Shown: positions 36,003 through 44,997, numbered from the stretch's first letter. The stretch: DNA of 64,000 bases from Devosia lacusdianchii (GCF_022429625.1 NZ_CP092483.1:3162001-3226000), one strand, 5' to 3'. Numbers and translations: made by a program. Notes: generated from the letters alone by a model not told the origin.

Positions 36003-37223
36003 TCAAAGACCCAGTTTTGCGTGCTCGAAGACAGCCATGACCCCGCGCAGCTCCGCCAGGCCCTTCATCCGGCCGATCGTCGGGTAGCCTGGCTGCGACC
36101 GGCGGCCGAGGTCGTCGAGAATGTCCTGCCCGTGATCGGGCCGCATCGGGATCGTATGATCCTTGCGCCCCGCCGCCTTGCGCCGGTTCTCTTCGCGCAC
36201 GATGGCAGCGATCAGCGCCACCATGTCGGTATCCCCACCCAGATGCTCGGCCTCATAGAACGAGCCGATCACATCGTCATTGTCGCGCTTGACGTTGCGC
36301 AGATGCAGGAAGTGCACCTTTTCGCCCAGTCGCTCCATCATACCGGGCAGGTCATTGTCGGGGCGCGCACCCAGCGAGCCCGAGCAGAGCGTCATGCCAT
36401 TGGCGGGGCTGTCCACGGCGTCGAGTATGTAGGTGTAGTCGGCTTCGGTCGACATCACGCGCGGCAGGCCCAGAAGCGAGAACGGCGGATCGTCCGGGTG
36501 GCAGCACAGCCGCAGCCCCAGGTCCTCGGCAACCGGCACCACCTCGTCGAGGAAATCGACGAAGTTCGCCCGCAATCGATCCCGACTGATCCCGTCATAT
36601 TCGGCCAGATGGGCCCGCACATCGTCCAGCGACATGGATTCGGTGGAGCCCGGCAGGCCCATGGTCACATTGCGTGCCAATTGCTTGCGGCCGGCATCGT
36701 CCAGGTTCGTGAACCGGCGCTCCGCCTCATCGGCAATGGCATTGGTATAGTCGGCCGCTGCGCCCTGCCGCTCCAGCACATGGATGTCGAACGCGGCAAA
36801 ATCGTTGATGTCGAACCGCATGCATGATGCGCCATTGGCCACCGTGTAGCGCAGGTCGGTGCGGGTCCAATCCAGCACCGGCATGAAATTGTAGCAGATC
36901 ACCTCGATCCCGGCTTCCGCCAGATGGCGCAGCGACACCTTGTAATTGGCGACATGCTCGCGCCAGGCATTCTTCTGCTTCTTGATATCCTCGCTGACCG
37001 GCAGGCTTTCGACCACGTCCCAGGTCAATCCCGACGCCGTGCCATCCTTGCGGGTGGCGACCTCCGTCTGCCGCTTGGCGATCTCCTCGGGCGTCCAGAC
37101 CAGGCCATTGGCCACGTGATGCAGGGCCGTCACCACGCCCACCGCACCCACCTGGGTGATATCGTCGATGCTGCATTGGTCCTTGGGGCCGAACCACCGC
37201 CAGGTCTGTCGCAAATCAGGCAC
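36003..37223 (-). CDS. uxuA: Mannonate dehydratase
   Basis: D-mannonate dehydratase, 406 aa (E. coli UxuA is 394). The N-terminus MPDLRQTWRWFGPKDQCSI and the segments GVVTALHH and ICYNFMPVLDW are typical of UxuA, and MRPDHGQDIL near the C-terminus carries conserved metal-binding residues. It converts D-mannonate to 2-keto-3-deoxygluconate in glucuronate degradation. It stands alone, about 1.8 kb from the kduI-kduD-TRAP operon that serves unsaturated uronates, so the two are functionally linked. A near-palindrome (ATGGTAGTG, 5 bases, CACACCAT) at 37238-37259 just upstream may be an operator. Confidence 0.93.
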   Translation of the reverse strand: MPDLRQTWRWFGPKDQCSIDDITQVGAVGVVTALHHVANGLVWTPEEIAKRQTEVATRKDGTASGLTWDVVESLPVSEDIKKQKNAWREHVANYKVSLRHLAEAGIEVICYNFMPVLDWTRTDLRYTVANGASCMRFDINDFAAFDIHVLERQGAAADYTNAIADEAERRFTNLDDAGRKQLARNVTMGLPGSTESMSLDDVRAHLAEYDGISRDRLRANFVDFLDEVVPVAEDLGLRLCCHPDDPPFSLLGLPRVMSTEADYTYILDAVDSPANGMTLCSGSLGARPDNDLPGMMERLGEKVHFLHLRNVKRDNDDVIGSFYEAEHLGGDTDMVALIAAIVREENRRKAAGRKDHTIPMRPDHGQDILDDLGRRSQPGYPTIGRMKGLAELRGVMAVFEHAKLGL

Positions 37224-37237
37224 TCCGCAAATCTAGT

Positions 37238-37259
37238 ATGGTAGTGCTTGCCACACCAT
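37238..37259 (-). promoter_or_regulatory. Candidate operator upstream of uxuA
   Basis: atggtagtg (37238-37246) and cacaccat (37252-37259) are inverted with a single-base bulge, 15 bases upstream of the uxuA ATG. GntR- or LacI-family regulators of uronate genes bind such dyads, but the regulator is not known. Confidence 0.35.
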
Positions 37260-37276
37260 CGGGCTGTCGGAAAGCC

Positions 37277-37624
37277 CTATTCGTTCGCCAGCCCAAGCAA
37301 TGCGTCAACGTGGCAGGGCGAGCCTTCCCGACACCAGCAGGCCAGATTCTTCCCCGCCAGCTCCGCGCGTATTTTATCGCGATTGGGAGCCGGCTTGGGA
37401 CCTTCGAGTTCACCTCTGATCCACCGGCCGTAACGGGCCACCGCCTCAGCCTGCGCCGCATCCTTGCCGACGCCCAGTTCCTCGGCGACATCGTCGATCG
37501 TGAACGGATTACCCCAAGGGCCCGGCCGCGCCACCGACTGCGCCGACAGCCCGTTGATGGCCTGCGAGATCGCCTGCAAGTCAAACCCCGCCCGTCGGGA
37601 CAACACGATGCGCACCGGTTTCAT
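37277..37624 (-). CDS. DUF4326-family protein
   Basis: A 115-aa protein with VARPGPWGNPF near residue 33 and LACWCREGSPCHVDALLGL at the C-terminus, the two hallmarks of DUF4326. The C-terminal CWC and CH residues suggest metal binding. It is known from phages and bacteria without assigned function. Its ATG overlaps the stop of the TRIC-type channel gene by 4 bases (translational coupling). Confidence 0.8.
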   Translation of the reverse strand: MKPVRIVLSRRAGFDLQAISQAINGLSAQSVARPGPWGNPFTIDDVAEELGVGKDAAQAEAVARYGRWIRGELEGPKPAPNRDKIRAELAGKNLACWCREGSPCHVDALLGLANE

Positions 37625-38235
37625 CGCAAATCCTTATCATAGACGAATTTCGGCATCTCCCACTTCTTGACGATGGCGAGGACGCGCAGCGGAAACCCGA
37701 CCGCGATGGCCACCAGGATCACCACTTCCGGCACGATATTCGCCATCAACCCGAAATAGTAGATCACTCCGGTGACGATCGAGACCGTGGCATAGAGCTC
37801 CCCGCTGAACACCAGCGGCACGTCGTTACACAGCACATCGCGCAGGATGCCGCCGAAAATGCCGGTCACCATTCCCGCCACCAGCACGATCAGCGGATGG
37901 GCGCCGATTTCCATGGCAATGTTGCAGCCGATAATCGTGAACACCACCAGCCCCAACCCATCGAGCAACAGGAATGGCCAGCGCAGGCGATCCACCACGC
38001 GGGCGATGGCAATGGTGAACAGCGCCGCGCCGCACACCAGCAGCAGCACATAGGGGTTCTTGACCCAGAACAGCGGGTAGTGCCCGAGAAACACATCGCG
38101 GATCGTCCCGCCACCGAGGGCGGTCACGCAGGCGAGAAGGCACACGCCGAACCAGTCCATCTTGCGCCGCCCCGCCGCCAACGCTGCCGTCATCGCTTCG
38201 GCCGTAAGGGCGATGTAGAAGATGACCTCAAGCAT
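37621..38235 (-). CDS. Trimeric intracellular cation (TRIC)-type channel, UPF0126/YicG-like
   Basis: A 204-aa inner-membrane protein with seven helices in two repeats. Each repeat carries the family glycine motif: GGGTIRDVFLGHYP near residue 42 and GGILRDVLCNDVP near 125. Bacterial TRIC channels conduct monovalent cations (family knowledge). It is followed by the DUF4326 gene with a 4-base overlap. The upstream gap (38236-38308) is shared with a divergent M15-like gene. Confidence 0.88.
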   Translation of the reverse strand: MLEVIFYIALTAEAMTAALAAGRRKMDWFGVCLLACVTALGGGTIRDVFLGHYPLFWVKNPYVLLLVCGAALFTIAIARVVDRLRWPFLLLDGLGLVVFTIIGCNIAMEIGAHPLIVLVAGMVTGIFGGILRDVLCNDVPLVFSGELYATVSIVTGVIYYFGLMANIVPEVVILVAIAVGFPLRVLAIVKKWEMPKFVYDKDLR

Positions 38236-38308
38236 GGCATGTCCTGTCGAAACCGGGTTGTGGCGCTGACGTTATCTGAAGAGATTGCCGCGTCCAGTGG
38301 AGGCAAGA

Positions 38309-38929
38309 ATGCGCCAACCCAAATCCGTCAAAGCCCTTGAAGATCTCGGCCGCGTCAGGCTCTCCGAGAACTTCTTCCTGCGCGACTTCCTCTATTCCGA
38401 AATCGCCATCATCAACGGCTTCCAGAACATCCCTGATGACCCCGACCTGGCGATCGCCGTCGGCAAGGTGCTGTGCGAAACGCTGCTGGAGCCGCTCCAG
38501 GCCCGCTTCGGCAAGATCTCCATCCGCTCGGCCTACCGCTCGCCCGAGGTCAACCACTTCGGCAACGTCAACAAGCTCAATTGCGGTCGCAATGAGACCA
38601 ATTATGCCGGCCACATCTGGGACCGCCGCGACGCCGCCGGTCGAATGGGTGCTACCGCCTGCGTGGTCGTCAACCGCTTCGTCCCCTATTACGAGCGCAC
38701 CGGCGACTGGGAGGCCATGGCCTGGTGGGTGCATGACCACCTGCCCTATTCGGATATGGAATTCTTTCCAAAGCTGGCCGCGTTCAACCTGCAATGGCGG
38801 GAGGAACCGAAGCGCGGCATCTACAGCTTCATCCCGCCCCGGCGCGGCCGCCTAACCGAACCGGGGAAGGCGAACTGGGCAGGACGACACGATACGGCTT
38901 ATGCGGCGATGCTGGCGGAGATTGGGTAG
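38309..38929 (+). CDS. Hypothetical protein, weakly peptidase M15-like
   Basis: A 206-aa protein without signal peptide. The segment ISIRSAYRSPEVNHFGN resembles the substrate-side motif of M15 peptidases (SxYRS...N), and a later GHIWDRRDA could supply the His and Asp metal ligands, but the usual spacing is not clear, so I cannot assign activity. The start at 38309 follows tggagg; the frame opens at 38285 but that codon lies before the ribosome binding site. It stands alone between the TRIC gene and a repeat. Confidence 0.6.
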   Translation: MRQPKSVKALEDLGRVRLSENFFLRDFLYSEIAIINGFQNIPDDPDLAIAVGKVLCETLLEPLQARFGKISIRSAYRSPEVNHFGNVNKLNCGRNETNYAGHIWDRRDAAGRMGATACVVVNRFVPYYERTGDWEAMAWWVHDHLPYSDMEFFPKLAAFNLQWREEPKRGIYSFIPPRRGRLTEPGKANWAGRHDTAYAAMLAEIG

Positions 38930-38937
38930 GCAAGAAT

Positions 38938-39050
38938 ACCCCCACCTAACCTCCCCTGAAAAGGGTGAGGGATCTATCGAGTTTGAGGCACCACCTCACC
39001 CAACCACCGGCCGGATTCCTCCCTCTGTCAGGGGGAGGTTAGGTGGGGGT
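38938..39050. repeat. Intergenic palindromic repeat, family A-like (cccccacctaacctccc)
   Basis: Left arm 38938-38958 (acccccacctaacctcccct...) and right arm 39029-39050 (...aggttaggtgggggt) are nearly perfect inverted copies. The inner part has a second C/G-rich pair. It lies between convergent genes and may also act as a terminator for both. Confidence 0.82.
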
Positions 39051-39056
39051 GTCCCC

Positions 39057-39392
39057 TCACAAAAAGTCAGCCCGCATCGGCGTAAAAACATCCACCAGCC
39101 GGCCCTTTTCCAAGGCCACCACGCCGTGCACCAGCCCGGATGGCACGATGAAGCTGCCGCCCGTGCCGACCACCTGCGTCACCCCATCGATGGTCACCTC
39201 GAACCGCCCCTCGGCAACATAGCTCACCTGCACATGTGGATGGCTGTGCAGCGCGCCCACCGCACCCTGCTCGAAACAGAACTCAACCTGCATCAGCTCA
39301 GGGGTGTGGATTAGCACCCGCCGCGTATTGCCCGGCGCCAGCACCGTTGCTTCGCCCTCGTCTGCATGCGCAAATAGCTTCTGATCACTCAT
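39057..39392 (-). CDS. kdgF: Cupin uronate-ring-opening protein
   Basis: A 111-aa single-domain cupin. The metal motif is HSHPHVQVSYVAEGRFEV with a later His in SGLVHGVV, the layout of KdgF. KdgF speeds conversion of the 4,5-unsaturated monosaccharides from pectin and alginate into their linear ketone form. Its place at the end of the TRAP-gntR-kduI-kduD operon supports this. The frame is open back to 39707, but that is in kduD; the ATG at 39392 lies 5 bases after the kduD stop. Confidence 0.85.
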   Translation of the reverse strand: MSDQKLFAHADEGEATVLAPGNTRRVLIHTPELMQVEFCFEQGAVGALHSHPHVQVSYVAEGRFEVTIDGVTQVVGTGGSFIVPSGLVHGVVALEKGRLVDVFTPMRADFL

Positions 39393-39396
39393 GTCA

Positions 39397-40161
39397 TCAC
39401 CTCGCCAGCCAGCCGCCATCCACCGGGATGACGGCGCCATGCATGTAGTTCGCGGCCCGCGACAGCAGGAACACCGCCGCGTCACCAATGTCAGATGGCA
39501 CGCCCCAGCGCCCCGCCGGAATGCGCCCCAGGATCGATGCCGACCGGTCCGGATCGGCGCGCAGCGCCTCGGTATTGTTGGTCTCGATATAGCCCGGCGC
39601 GATCGAATTGACATTGATGCCCTTGGCCGCCCACTCATTGGCCAGCAAGCGGGTAATTCCCAGCACGCCGCTCTTTGACGCCGTGTAGCTCGCGACCCGC
39701 ACCCCACCCTGAAAGCTCAGCATCGACGATATGTTGACGATCCGGGCGCCCCGCCCCGCCGCAATCGCTCTCTTGCCCAGCGACTGGCACAGGAAGAACA
39801 TGGTCTTGAGGTTGATATCCATCACCGCGTCCCAATCCGCCTCGGTAAAATCCACCGCGTCGACCCGCTTGATGATGCCGGCATTGTTGACCAGGCCGTC
39901 GATCGGCCCATGTTCAACCCACGCCGCCTCGAACATTGTCTGCGCGGCCGCGGTCGAACCGAGGTCCGCACGCATTTCGACGAACTCGGCACCGACGCCC
40001 TGCAACAGCGCCGCCGTCTCGTCCATGGCCGAACGACCGACGCCGATCACCCTGGCCCCTGCCCGCCCGACACTAAGCGCAATGCCCTGCCCGATGCCGG
40101 TATTGGCGCCGGTGACCATCACAGTGCTGCCCGCCAGGCTGAACGCCGACAGATCGATCAC
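39397..40161 (-). CDS. kduD: 2-dehydro-3-deoxy-D-gluconate 5-dehydrogenase
   Basis: Short-chain dehydrogenase, 254 aa. The NAD motif TGANTGIGQGIA is near residue 18 and the catalytic segment has ISSML plus YTASKSGVLG with the Tyr and Lys, then LANEWAAKGINVNSIAPGYIETNNTEALR. The last is highly typical of KduD. It reduces 2,5-diketo-3-deoxygluconate to 2-keto-3-deoxygluconate. It overlaps the kduI end by 4 bases and precedes kdgF, so the pathway steps are encoded together. The enzymes below this step are not visible in the window. Confidence 0.92.
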   Translation of the reverse strand: MIDLSAFSLAGSTVMVTGANTGIGQGIALSVGRAGARVIGVGRSAMDETAALLQGVGAEFVEMRADLGSTAAAQTMFEAAWVEHGPIDGLVNNAGIIKRVDAVDFTEADWDAVMDINLKTMFFLCQSLGKRAIAAGRGARIVNISSMLSFQGGVRVASYTASKSGVLGITRLLANEWAAKGINVNSIAPGYIETNNTEALRADPDRSASILGRIPAGRWGVPSDIGDAAVFLLSRAANYMHGAVIPVDGGWLAR

Positions 40162-40988
40162 TTGAGGTCCTCCATCGCGATCTTTTCGGCATCGGTGTAG
40201 TCGACATTATCGCCCGCCATCGCCCAGATGAACGTATAGGCGCCCGTCCCGGCACCCGCATGGATCGACCAGGGTGGTGACAGCACCGCTTCTTCATTGC
40301 GCACGATCAGGTGCCGCGTTTCCTCCGGCTCGCCCATCAGATGCACCACGAAGGCATCGGGCTTGAGGTCGAAATAAAGATAGGCCTCCATACGCCGGTC
40401 ATGCACATGCGCGGGCATGGTGTTCCACACCGAGCCGGGCGCGAAGCTGGTCAGCCCCACCACCAACTGGCAGGTCTTGACGCTATCGGCATTGACGAAC
40501 TGGAAGATGCTCCGCTCGTTCGCCGTTTCCTGGCTGCCCAGATCCAGCCGCTTGGCGTCGCTCTGACGGATCAGCGTCGTCGGATGGCTCACATGGGCCG
40601 GCGCGCTCAAGAGGTAGAACTTGGCGCCCGCGCCAGCGAACCGCACGTCCTTGGCGCCCATGCCAACGTAAAGCATGTCCCGCGCGCCGACGGCATGCTC
40701 TGTGCCATCGACAATGATCGTACCGGCCTCGCCGATATTGGCCGCGATCAGTTCGCGCCGGTCCAGAAACCCCGCCGTTCCCGTCGGCTTGATCGGCTCG
40801 AGCGCAAGTGTTCCTTTGCTGGGCACCGCGCCGCCGACTGCCATGCGGTCATAATGGGTATAGGTCCAGTTGATGCCGCCGGGCACGAACAGATCCTCGA
40901 TCAGGAAGTGCTCGCGCAGTTCTTCGGTATTCATCGTCCCGGCGCTGACCGGATCGATGGCGAAGCGGATGTCGAATTCGGTGCTCAT
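40158..40988 (-). CDS. kduI: 5-dehydro-4-deoxy-D-glucuronate isomerase
   Basis: KduI, 276 aa (E. coli form 278), a cupin-fold isomerase. It starts MSTEFDIRFAIDPVSAGTMN and has the typical FVPGGINWTYTHYDRMAVGG, PAHVHDRRMEAYLYFDL (zinc ligands) and SPPWSIHAGAGTGAYTFIWAM segments. It isomerises 4-deoxy-L-threo-5-hexosulose uronate to the substrate of KduD. It follows the GntR gene by 8 bases and overlaps kduD by 4. Confidence 0.94.
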   Translation of the reverse strand: MSTEFDIRFAIDPVSAGTMNTEELREHFLIEDLFVPGGINWTYTHYDRMAVGGAVPSKGTLALEPIKPTGTAGFLDRRELIAANIGEAGTIIVDGTEHAVGARDMLYVGMGAKDVRFAGAGAKFYLLSAPAHVSHPTTLIRQSDAKRLDLGSQETANERSIFQFVNADSVKTCQLVVGLTSFAPGSVWNTMPAHVHDRRMEAYLYFDLKPDAFVVHLMGEPEETRHLIVRNEEAVLSPPWSIHAGAGTGAYTFIWAMAGDNVDYTDAEKIAMEDLK

Positions 40989-40996
40989 TATTGGTC

Positions 40997-41740
40997 CTAT
41001 GTGGTCGAGGTCTCGTTGCGCAGCCGCTCGCGATAGCGCGACTGGCTCAGCGACAGATGTTGCCGCATGGCCTCCCGCGCCGCGTCGGCATCCTGCGCCG
41101 AAATGGCGCGCAGGATTTGCAGATGCTCTTGCTGGAGCCCAGCCTGGTAGGCGTGTGAAAGCACGCTCTCGGTGCCCCAGGGCGAGGCCACGTCGCAGGG
41201 AATGGTCCGGCTGCCCAGTCCGTCCAGCACTTCGATATAGAAGGGGTTATTGGTCGCCGCTGCGATCGCCCGGTGAAAGGCGAAATCGGTCTTGCCTGTT
41301 GGGATGCCTAGCTTCAGCAGGCGATTGAACTCGTTCCAGGCTTCCTGGATCGCCGCCTCCTGGCTGGCACTGCGCCGCACAGCCGCGAGCCCGGCGGACT
41401 CGATTTCGATGCCCATGCGCACTTCGAGCACATTGATCGCCACCGATATCTTGTTGGACTTATCCGCCCCGATCGCGGTGAACGGCGTCGCCGGGTTCGC
41501 AACCACGAATACCCCCGCCCCCTGCCGCGATTGCACCAACCCGTCGGCGGCCAGCGCCGCGATGGCTTCGCGCACCACCGTCCGGCTGACCCCGAAAATC
41601 GTGGTCATCTGGTTTTCGGTCGGCAGCTTGCCGCTCGAGCCATACTCGCCAGCACTGATCCGCTTGCGCAAGGTGCCGATCACCAGGTCGGCAAGCTTGG
41701 GCCGGCGTGCGGCCGATGCATCGATATCACCCAGGCTCAT
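40997..41740 (-). CDS. GntR/FadR-family transcriptional regulator
   Basis: A 247-aa repressor. The N-terminal winged helix spans about residues 15-80 (KLPTENQMTTIFGVSRTVVREA), followed by a helical FCD ligand domain (about 105-235) with the FHRAI and HLQIL metal-site residues. It starts 2 bases after the TRAP large-permease gene, so it sits inside the operon it probably controls. Relatives regulate uronate use (KdgR/UxuR/ExuR type). The dyad at 44760-44787 upstream of the operon is a candidate site. The stop-free frame runs upstream into the permease region, but the ATG at 41740 is the right start. Confidence 0.9.
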   Translation of the reverse strand: MSLGDIDASAARRPKLADLVIGTLRKRISAGEYGSSGKLPTENQMTTIFGVSRTVVREAIAALAADGLVQSRQGAGVFVVANPATPFTAIGADKSNKISVAINVLEVRMGIEIESAGLAAVRRSASQEAAIQEAWNEFNRLLKLGIPTGKTDFAFHRAIAAATNNPFYIEVLDGLGSRTIPCDVASPWGTESVLSHAYQAGLQQEHLQILRAISAQDADAAREAMRQHLSLSQSRYRERLRNETSTT

Positions 41741-41742
41741 GG

Positions 41743-43026
41743 CTACCCCCTGAACAAAGCCGGCAACCACAGAGACAGCGCCGGAATATAGGTCACCAGT
41801 CCCAGTACGACGATTCCGGCCAGGTAGAACGGCCAGATGCTCTTCATCGCCTCCATCACCGAAATCTTGCCCACCGCCGCAGCGACAAACTGCACGGGCC
41901 CCAGCGGCGGCGTATTGAGACCGATGCCTAGGTTGAGGATCATGATCACCCCGAAATGCACGGGGTCCACGCCAAACGCCTTCACCATCGGCAGGAAGAT
42001 CGGCGTGGTGATGATGATCAGGGGCCCCATATCCATGAAGGTGCCGAGCAGCAGCAGGACGACGTTGATCATCAGCAGCACCAGCAGCGGATCGGACGAG
42101 ATCGTTGCCATCCCCGCCGTGAGGATCGTCGCCACCTTGAGATAGGCCATCAGCCAGGCGAACGACGCCGCTGCCCCGATAATGAACAGCACCATCGCCG
42201 TGGTTCGTACCGCGCCCAGCACCGAGTGCACGAACTCGCTCCAGTTGAGCGACCGATAGACCAGCAGCGTCACGAGCAGCGCATAGAGCACCGCGATGCA
42301 CGAGCTTTCCGTCGCCGTGAAAATGCCCGAGCGCACGCCGCCAAAGATGATGACGATTAACATCAGGCCAGGGATGGACACGAGGAAGAAATGACCCGCC
42401 TTGCGCAGCCCCGGGAACGGCTCGGTCGGATAGCCGCGCTTCACAGCCACGAGATAGGCCGTGACGCTCAGCACCGCCGCCAGCAACAGGCCCGGAATGA
42501 TGCCGGCCGTGAACAGGTCGGCGATGGAGATATTGCCGCCGCCCGAGAGCGAATAGATGATCATGTTGTGGCTGGGCGGCAGCAGCAGTGCGATCAGCGC
42601 CGCCATCGACGTCACGTTGACCGCATAGTCCGCGCCATAGCCCCGCGCCTTCATCTGCGGGATCATGATGCCGCCCACCGCCGCAGCTTCCGCCACCGCC
42701 GAGCCGGAAATACCGCCAAACAGCGTCGATGCGGCGATGTTGACCTGCCCCAGCCCGCCCCGCACATGCCCGATGATCGCGCCAGCAAACGAGATGATCC
42801 GCGCCGCGATGCCGCCGCGCATCATCAGGTCGCCGGCAAAGATGAAGAAGGGAATGGCCAGCAGCGAAAACGCCGAAACGCCGGAATTGAGCTGCTGGAA
42901 CACCACGATAGCCGGGCGCCCGAGATAGACGATGGTGGCGAAGCTGGCTATGCCCAGGCAATAGGCGATCGGTGTGCCAATGATCATCAGCACCGTGAAG
43001 ACGCCGAAGAGAATCCAGTATTCCAT
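41743..43026 (-). CDS. TRAP transporter large permease (DctM family)
   Basis: A 427-aa inner-membrane protein with about twelve helices. It starts EYWILFGVFTVLMIIGTPIAYCLG and shows the DctM repeats FAGDLMMRGGIA, STLFGGISGSAVAEAAAVG and PPLGPVQF. It couples sodium-driven uptake of an organic acid with the small permease and the binding protein. In this operon the substrate is probably an unsaturated or plain uronate (inference). The start is 2 bases downstream of the small-permease stop. Confidence 0.93.
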   Translation of the reverse strand: MEYWILFGVFTVLMIIGTPIAYCLGIASFATIVYLGRPAIVVFQQLNSGVSAFSLLAIPFFIFAGDLMMRGGIAARIISFAGAIIGHVRGGLGQVNIAASTLFGGISGSAVAEAAAVGGIMIPQMKARGYGADYAVNVTSMAALIALLLPPSHNMIIYSLSGGGNISIADLFTAGIIPGLLLAAVLSVTAYLVAVKRGYPTEPFPGLRKAGHFFLVSIPGLMLIVIIFGGVRSGIFTATESSCIAVLYALLVTLLVYRSLNWSEFVHSVLGAVRTTAMVLFIIGAAASFAWLMAYLKVATILTAGMATISSDPLLVLLMINVVLLLLGTFMDMGPLIIITTPIFLPMVKAFGVDPVHFGVIMILNLGIGLNTPPLGPVQFVAAAVGKISVMEAMKSIWPFYLAGIVVLGLVTYIPALSLWLPALFRG

Positions 43027-43028
43027 AC

Positions 43029-43556
43029 TCAGGCCTCGGTGATCGTTGGGTCGCTCGCGACATCGTCGACCGGTTCACCGACGAGGCGCAGCAGGAAGCG
43101 CTCGGCCGCGAACAAGCCCATCAGCGCGCCCGAAATCACGATGGGGAAATAGGTGAAGGAGGTCGGCAGCCCGAGCACCGGAATGCGCGTCGACCAATAG
43201 CGTATGACCAGCTCGCCGCCGTAGAACACCATGCCAAAGGCGAACGCGAAGATGCAGATATCGCTGATAGCCCGTAGCCACGGCTTGGCTGATGGCGGCA
43301 ACACATAGAGCAGCACGTCGAACCCCATATGGAAGTTCTCGCGCACACCCACGGCGGCCCCGAGGAAAATGACCCACGTCATGATCATGATTGAGCCCGC
43401 CTCGGTCCAGGCCGGTGAACTGTTGATCACGAAGCGCATAAACACCTGATAGGCGACGACCGCCGTCATCGCCACCAGACCAATCCCGGCCAGCCAGAGC
43501 ACGCCGTTCGACAGCTTTCCCAACACGCGGCTGATCGGCAGAAGCCAGGTTTTCAT
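43029..43556 (-). CDS. TRAP transporter small permease (DctQ family)
   Basis: A 175-aa inner-membrane protein with four helices (about residues 15-35, 50-70, 88-108, 135-155). The DctQ signature MRFVINSSPAWTEAG lies between helices one and two and the segment LGAAVGVRENFHMGFDV follows. It links the binding protein to the large permease. It lies 2 bases from the DctM gene and 56 bases from the binding protein gene. Confidence 0.92.
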   Translation of the reverse strand: MKTWLLPISRVLGKLSNGVLWLAGIGLVAMTAVVAYQVFMRFVINSSPAWTEAGSIMIMTWVIFLGAAVGVRENFHMGFDVLLYVLPPSAKPWLRAISDICIFAFAFGMVFYGGELVIRYWSTRIPVLGLPTSFTYFPIVISGALMGLFAAERFLLRLVGEPVDDVASDPTITEA

Positions 43557-43612
43557 AAGTAAACCTCACGGTGATCGAAGGGCCAGCGCCGAGGCGCCAG
43601 CCCTCTGGCTAA

Positions 43613-44593
43613 TCAGCCCTCAGTTGCCTGAATGCGCGCCACCAGATCCTGCAGTTTGGGATCGGTCACGTACTTCTCGTAAACCGGCTTCATCGCGTCG
43701 ATGAAGGGCTGCTTGTCGACCGTATTGATCTCGGCGCCCAGCGCTTCCACCGCGGCCTTGGACTCCACTTCCTTGGCGGCCCACAGCTCGCGCTGCTTGA
43801 CCACCGATTCCTTGGCGGCTTCGCGGAACAGCTCCTGGTCTTCGGGCGTCAGCCCGTCCCAGACGATCTTGGAAATGACCAGCACCTCGGGCACCATCAG
43901 GTGTTCGTCGAGCGAATAGTACTTGGCGACCTCGGCATGACCGGCGGTGTCGTAGCTCGGATAGTTGTTCTCTGCGCCGTCGATGACGCCGGTCTGGATA
44001 CCCGAATAAACTTCGCCATAGGGCATCGGCGTGGCATTGCCGCCAAAGGCTGCAACCATGTCCACGAAGATGTCCGACTGCATGACGCGCATCTTCATGC
44101 CGGCCATGTCGGCTGGTGAGGTGATGGGCTTCTGGCTGTTGTAGAACGACCGCGCGCCGCCATCGTAGAAGGCCAGCGCCACCACATCCACGGCATCGAA
44201 GGCCGCCAGGATTTCCTCCCCGATCGGACCATCAAGCACGTTGTGGAAGTGGTCGGCCGACCGGAAGATGTACGGCAATTGCGTCACCGTGGCTTCCGGA
44301 ACCTGCGTTCCGAACGCACCGATCGAGATGCGATTGAGATCGAGCACGCCGAACTGCGTCTGTTCGATCGTGTCCTTCTCCTCGCCGAGCTGGGCCGAGT
44401 GGAACACTTCCACCGAGTAGCGGCCATCGGTCTTTTCGCTTAACAGCTCGCCGAACGCCTTGACCGCCTCGACGGTCGGGTACCCATCCGGATGGGTATC
44501 GGATGAGCGCAGCACCGTCTGGGCGCTGGCCGTCGAGAGCATCAGGGCCGACGCGACAAGCGCCGTCGCTGCCAGTTTAGGCAGTTGAAACAT
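43613..44593 (-). CDS. TRAP transporter substrate-binding protein (DctP family)
   Basis: Periplasmic binding protein, 326 aa, with signal peptide about residues 1-24 (cleavage after ASA). DctP motifs are [15 protein letters not shown], the substrate-arginine segment [14 protein letters not shown], and [13 protein letters not shown]. Residues [13 protein letters not shown] are typical of uronate or sialic acid-type DctPs. It is the first gene of the operon; upstream lie a GntR-type dyad and a family C repeat. Confidence 0.93.
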   Translation of the reverse strand: MFQLPKLAATALVASALMLSTASAQTVLRSSDTHPDGYPTVEAVKAFGELLSEKTDGRYSVEVFHSAQLGEEKDTIEQTQFGVLDLNRISIGAFGTQVPEATVTQLPYIFRSADHFHNVLDGPIGEEILAAFDAVDVVALAFYDGGARSFYNSQKPITSPADMAGMKMRVMQSDIFVDMVAAFGGNATPMPYGEVYSGIQTGVIDGAENNYPSYDTAGHAEVAKYYSLDEHLMVPEVLVISKIVWDGLTPEDQELFREAAKESVVKQRELWAAKEVESKAAVEALGAEINTVDKQPFIDAMKPVYEKYVTDPKLQDLVARIQATEG

Positions 44594-44759
44594 GGTATCC
44601 TCCCGGTTTGTGGTGGTCCCGGTTCGCCCGCCCTGCGGCCAGTCCGATCCGGCAACCCGACCCGACGCAGACTCCCACCCGCGCCTCCAAGCCGCCGCCC
44701 TCCTCTGGACGTATCGCGGTCTTGATGTTGAAACTGGTATGGAAGCGTCAAAGACAAGT

Positions 44760-44787
44760 CAACATACAATTGGCCGTATGTTGTATG
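44760..44787 (-). promoter_or_regulatory. Candidate GntR-family operator upstream of the TRAP/kdu operon
   Basis: Two overlapping dyads: caacatac (44760-44767) with gtatgttg (44776-44783), and catacaa (44763-44769) with ttgtatg (44781-44787). ttgtatgatgac resembles known GntR uronate-regulator half sites. It lies about 170 bases upstream of the binding protein gene. Confidence 0.55.
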
Positions 44788-44801
44788 ATGACTTTCACCC
44801 C

Positions 44802-44892
44802 GATCGTCACCCTCTGGCTTGACCCGAGGGTGTTACACTGCGGAGCGCCCGGTAACTGTAGAGCCCTCGGGTCAAGCCCGAGGGTGACGATC
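44802..44892. repeat. Intergenic palindromic repeat, family C, copy 2
   Basis: Same layout as 6917-7008: begins gatcgtcaccctc, ends gagggtgacgatc, arms around ttgacccgagggt and ccctcgggtcaag. It occupies the middle of the 404-base gap between the TRAP operon and lpdA (44594-44997); that gap otherwise holds the dyad at 44760 and the terminator at 44945. Confidence 0.88.
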
Positions 44893-44944
44893 CGTGGAAG
44901 GGGCCATATCCCTCCCACCCACCGCCCAACATTTCGCGTCAAAC

Positions 44945-44974
44945 AAAAAGGGCCCCGGCCTGCGCCGGAGCCCA
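44945..44974 (-). terminator. Rho-independent terminator of lpdA
   Basis: On the minus strand gggctccggc and gccggggccc pair around a short loop and are followed by a T run, 24 bases after the lpdA stop. Confidence 0.85.
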
Positions 44975-44997
44975 CGACAATCAAGCAGCCAGTTCCC

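Noticed and set aside
37277..38235. DUF4326 and TRIC gene pair considered as a toxin-antitoxin module
   Set aside because: Overlap and small size fit, but TRIC is a seven-helix channel and DUF4326 has no toxin or DNA-binding motif.
40997..43078. Apparent 693-aa fusion of a TRAP-like region and a GntR regulator
   Set aside because: The upstream part is an out-of-frame shadow of the DctM gene; only the last 247 codons (from 41740) are a real protein.
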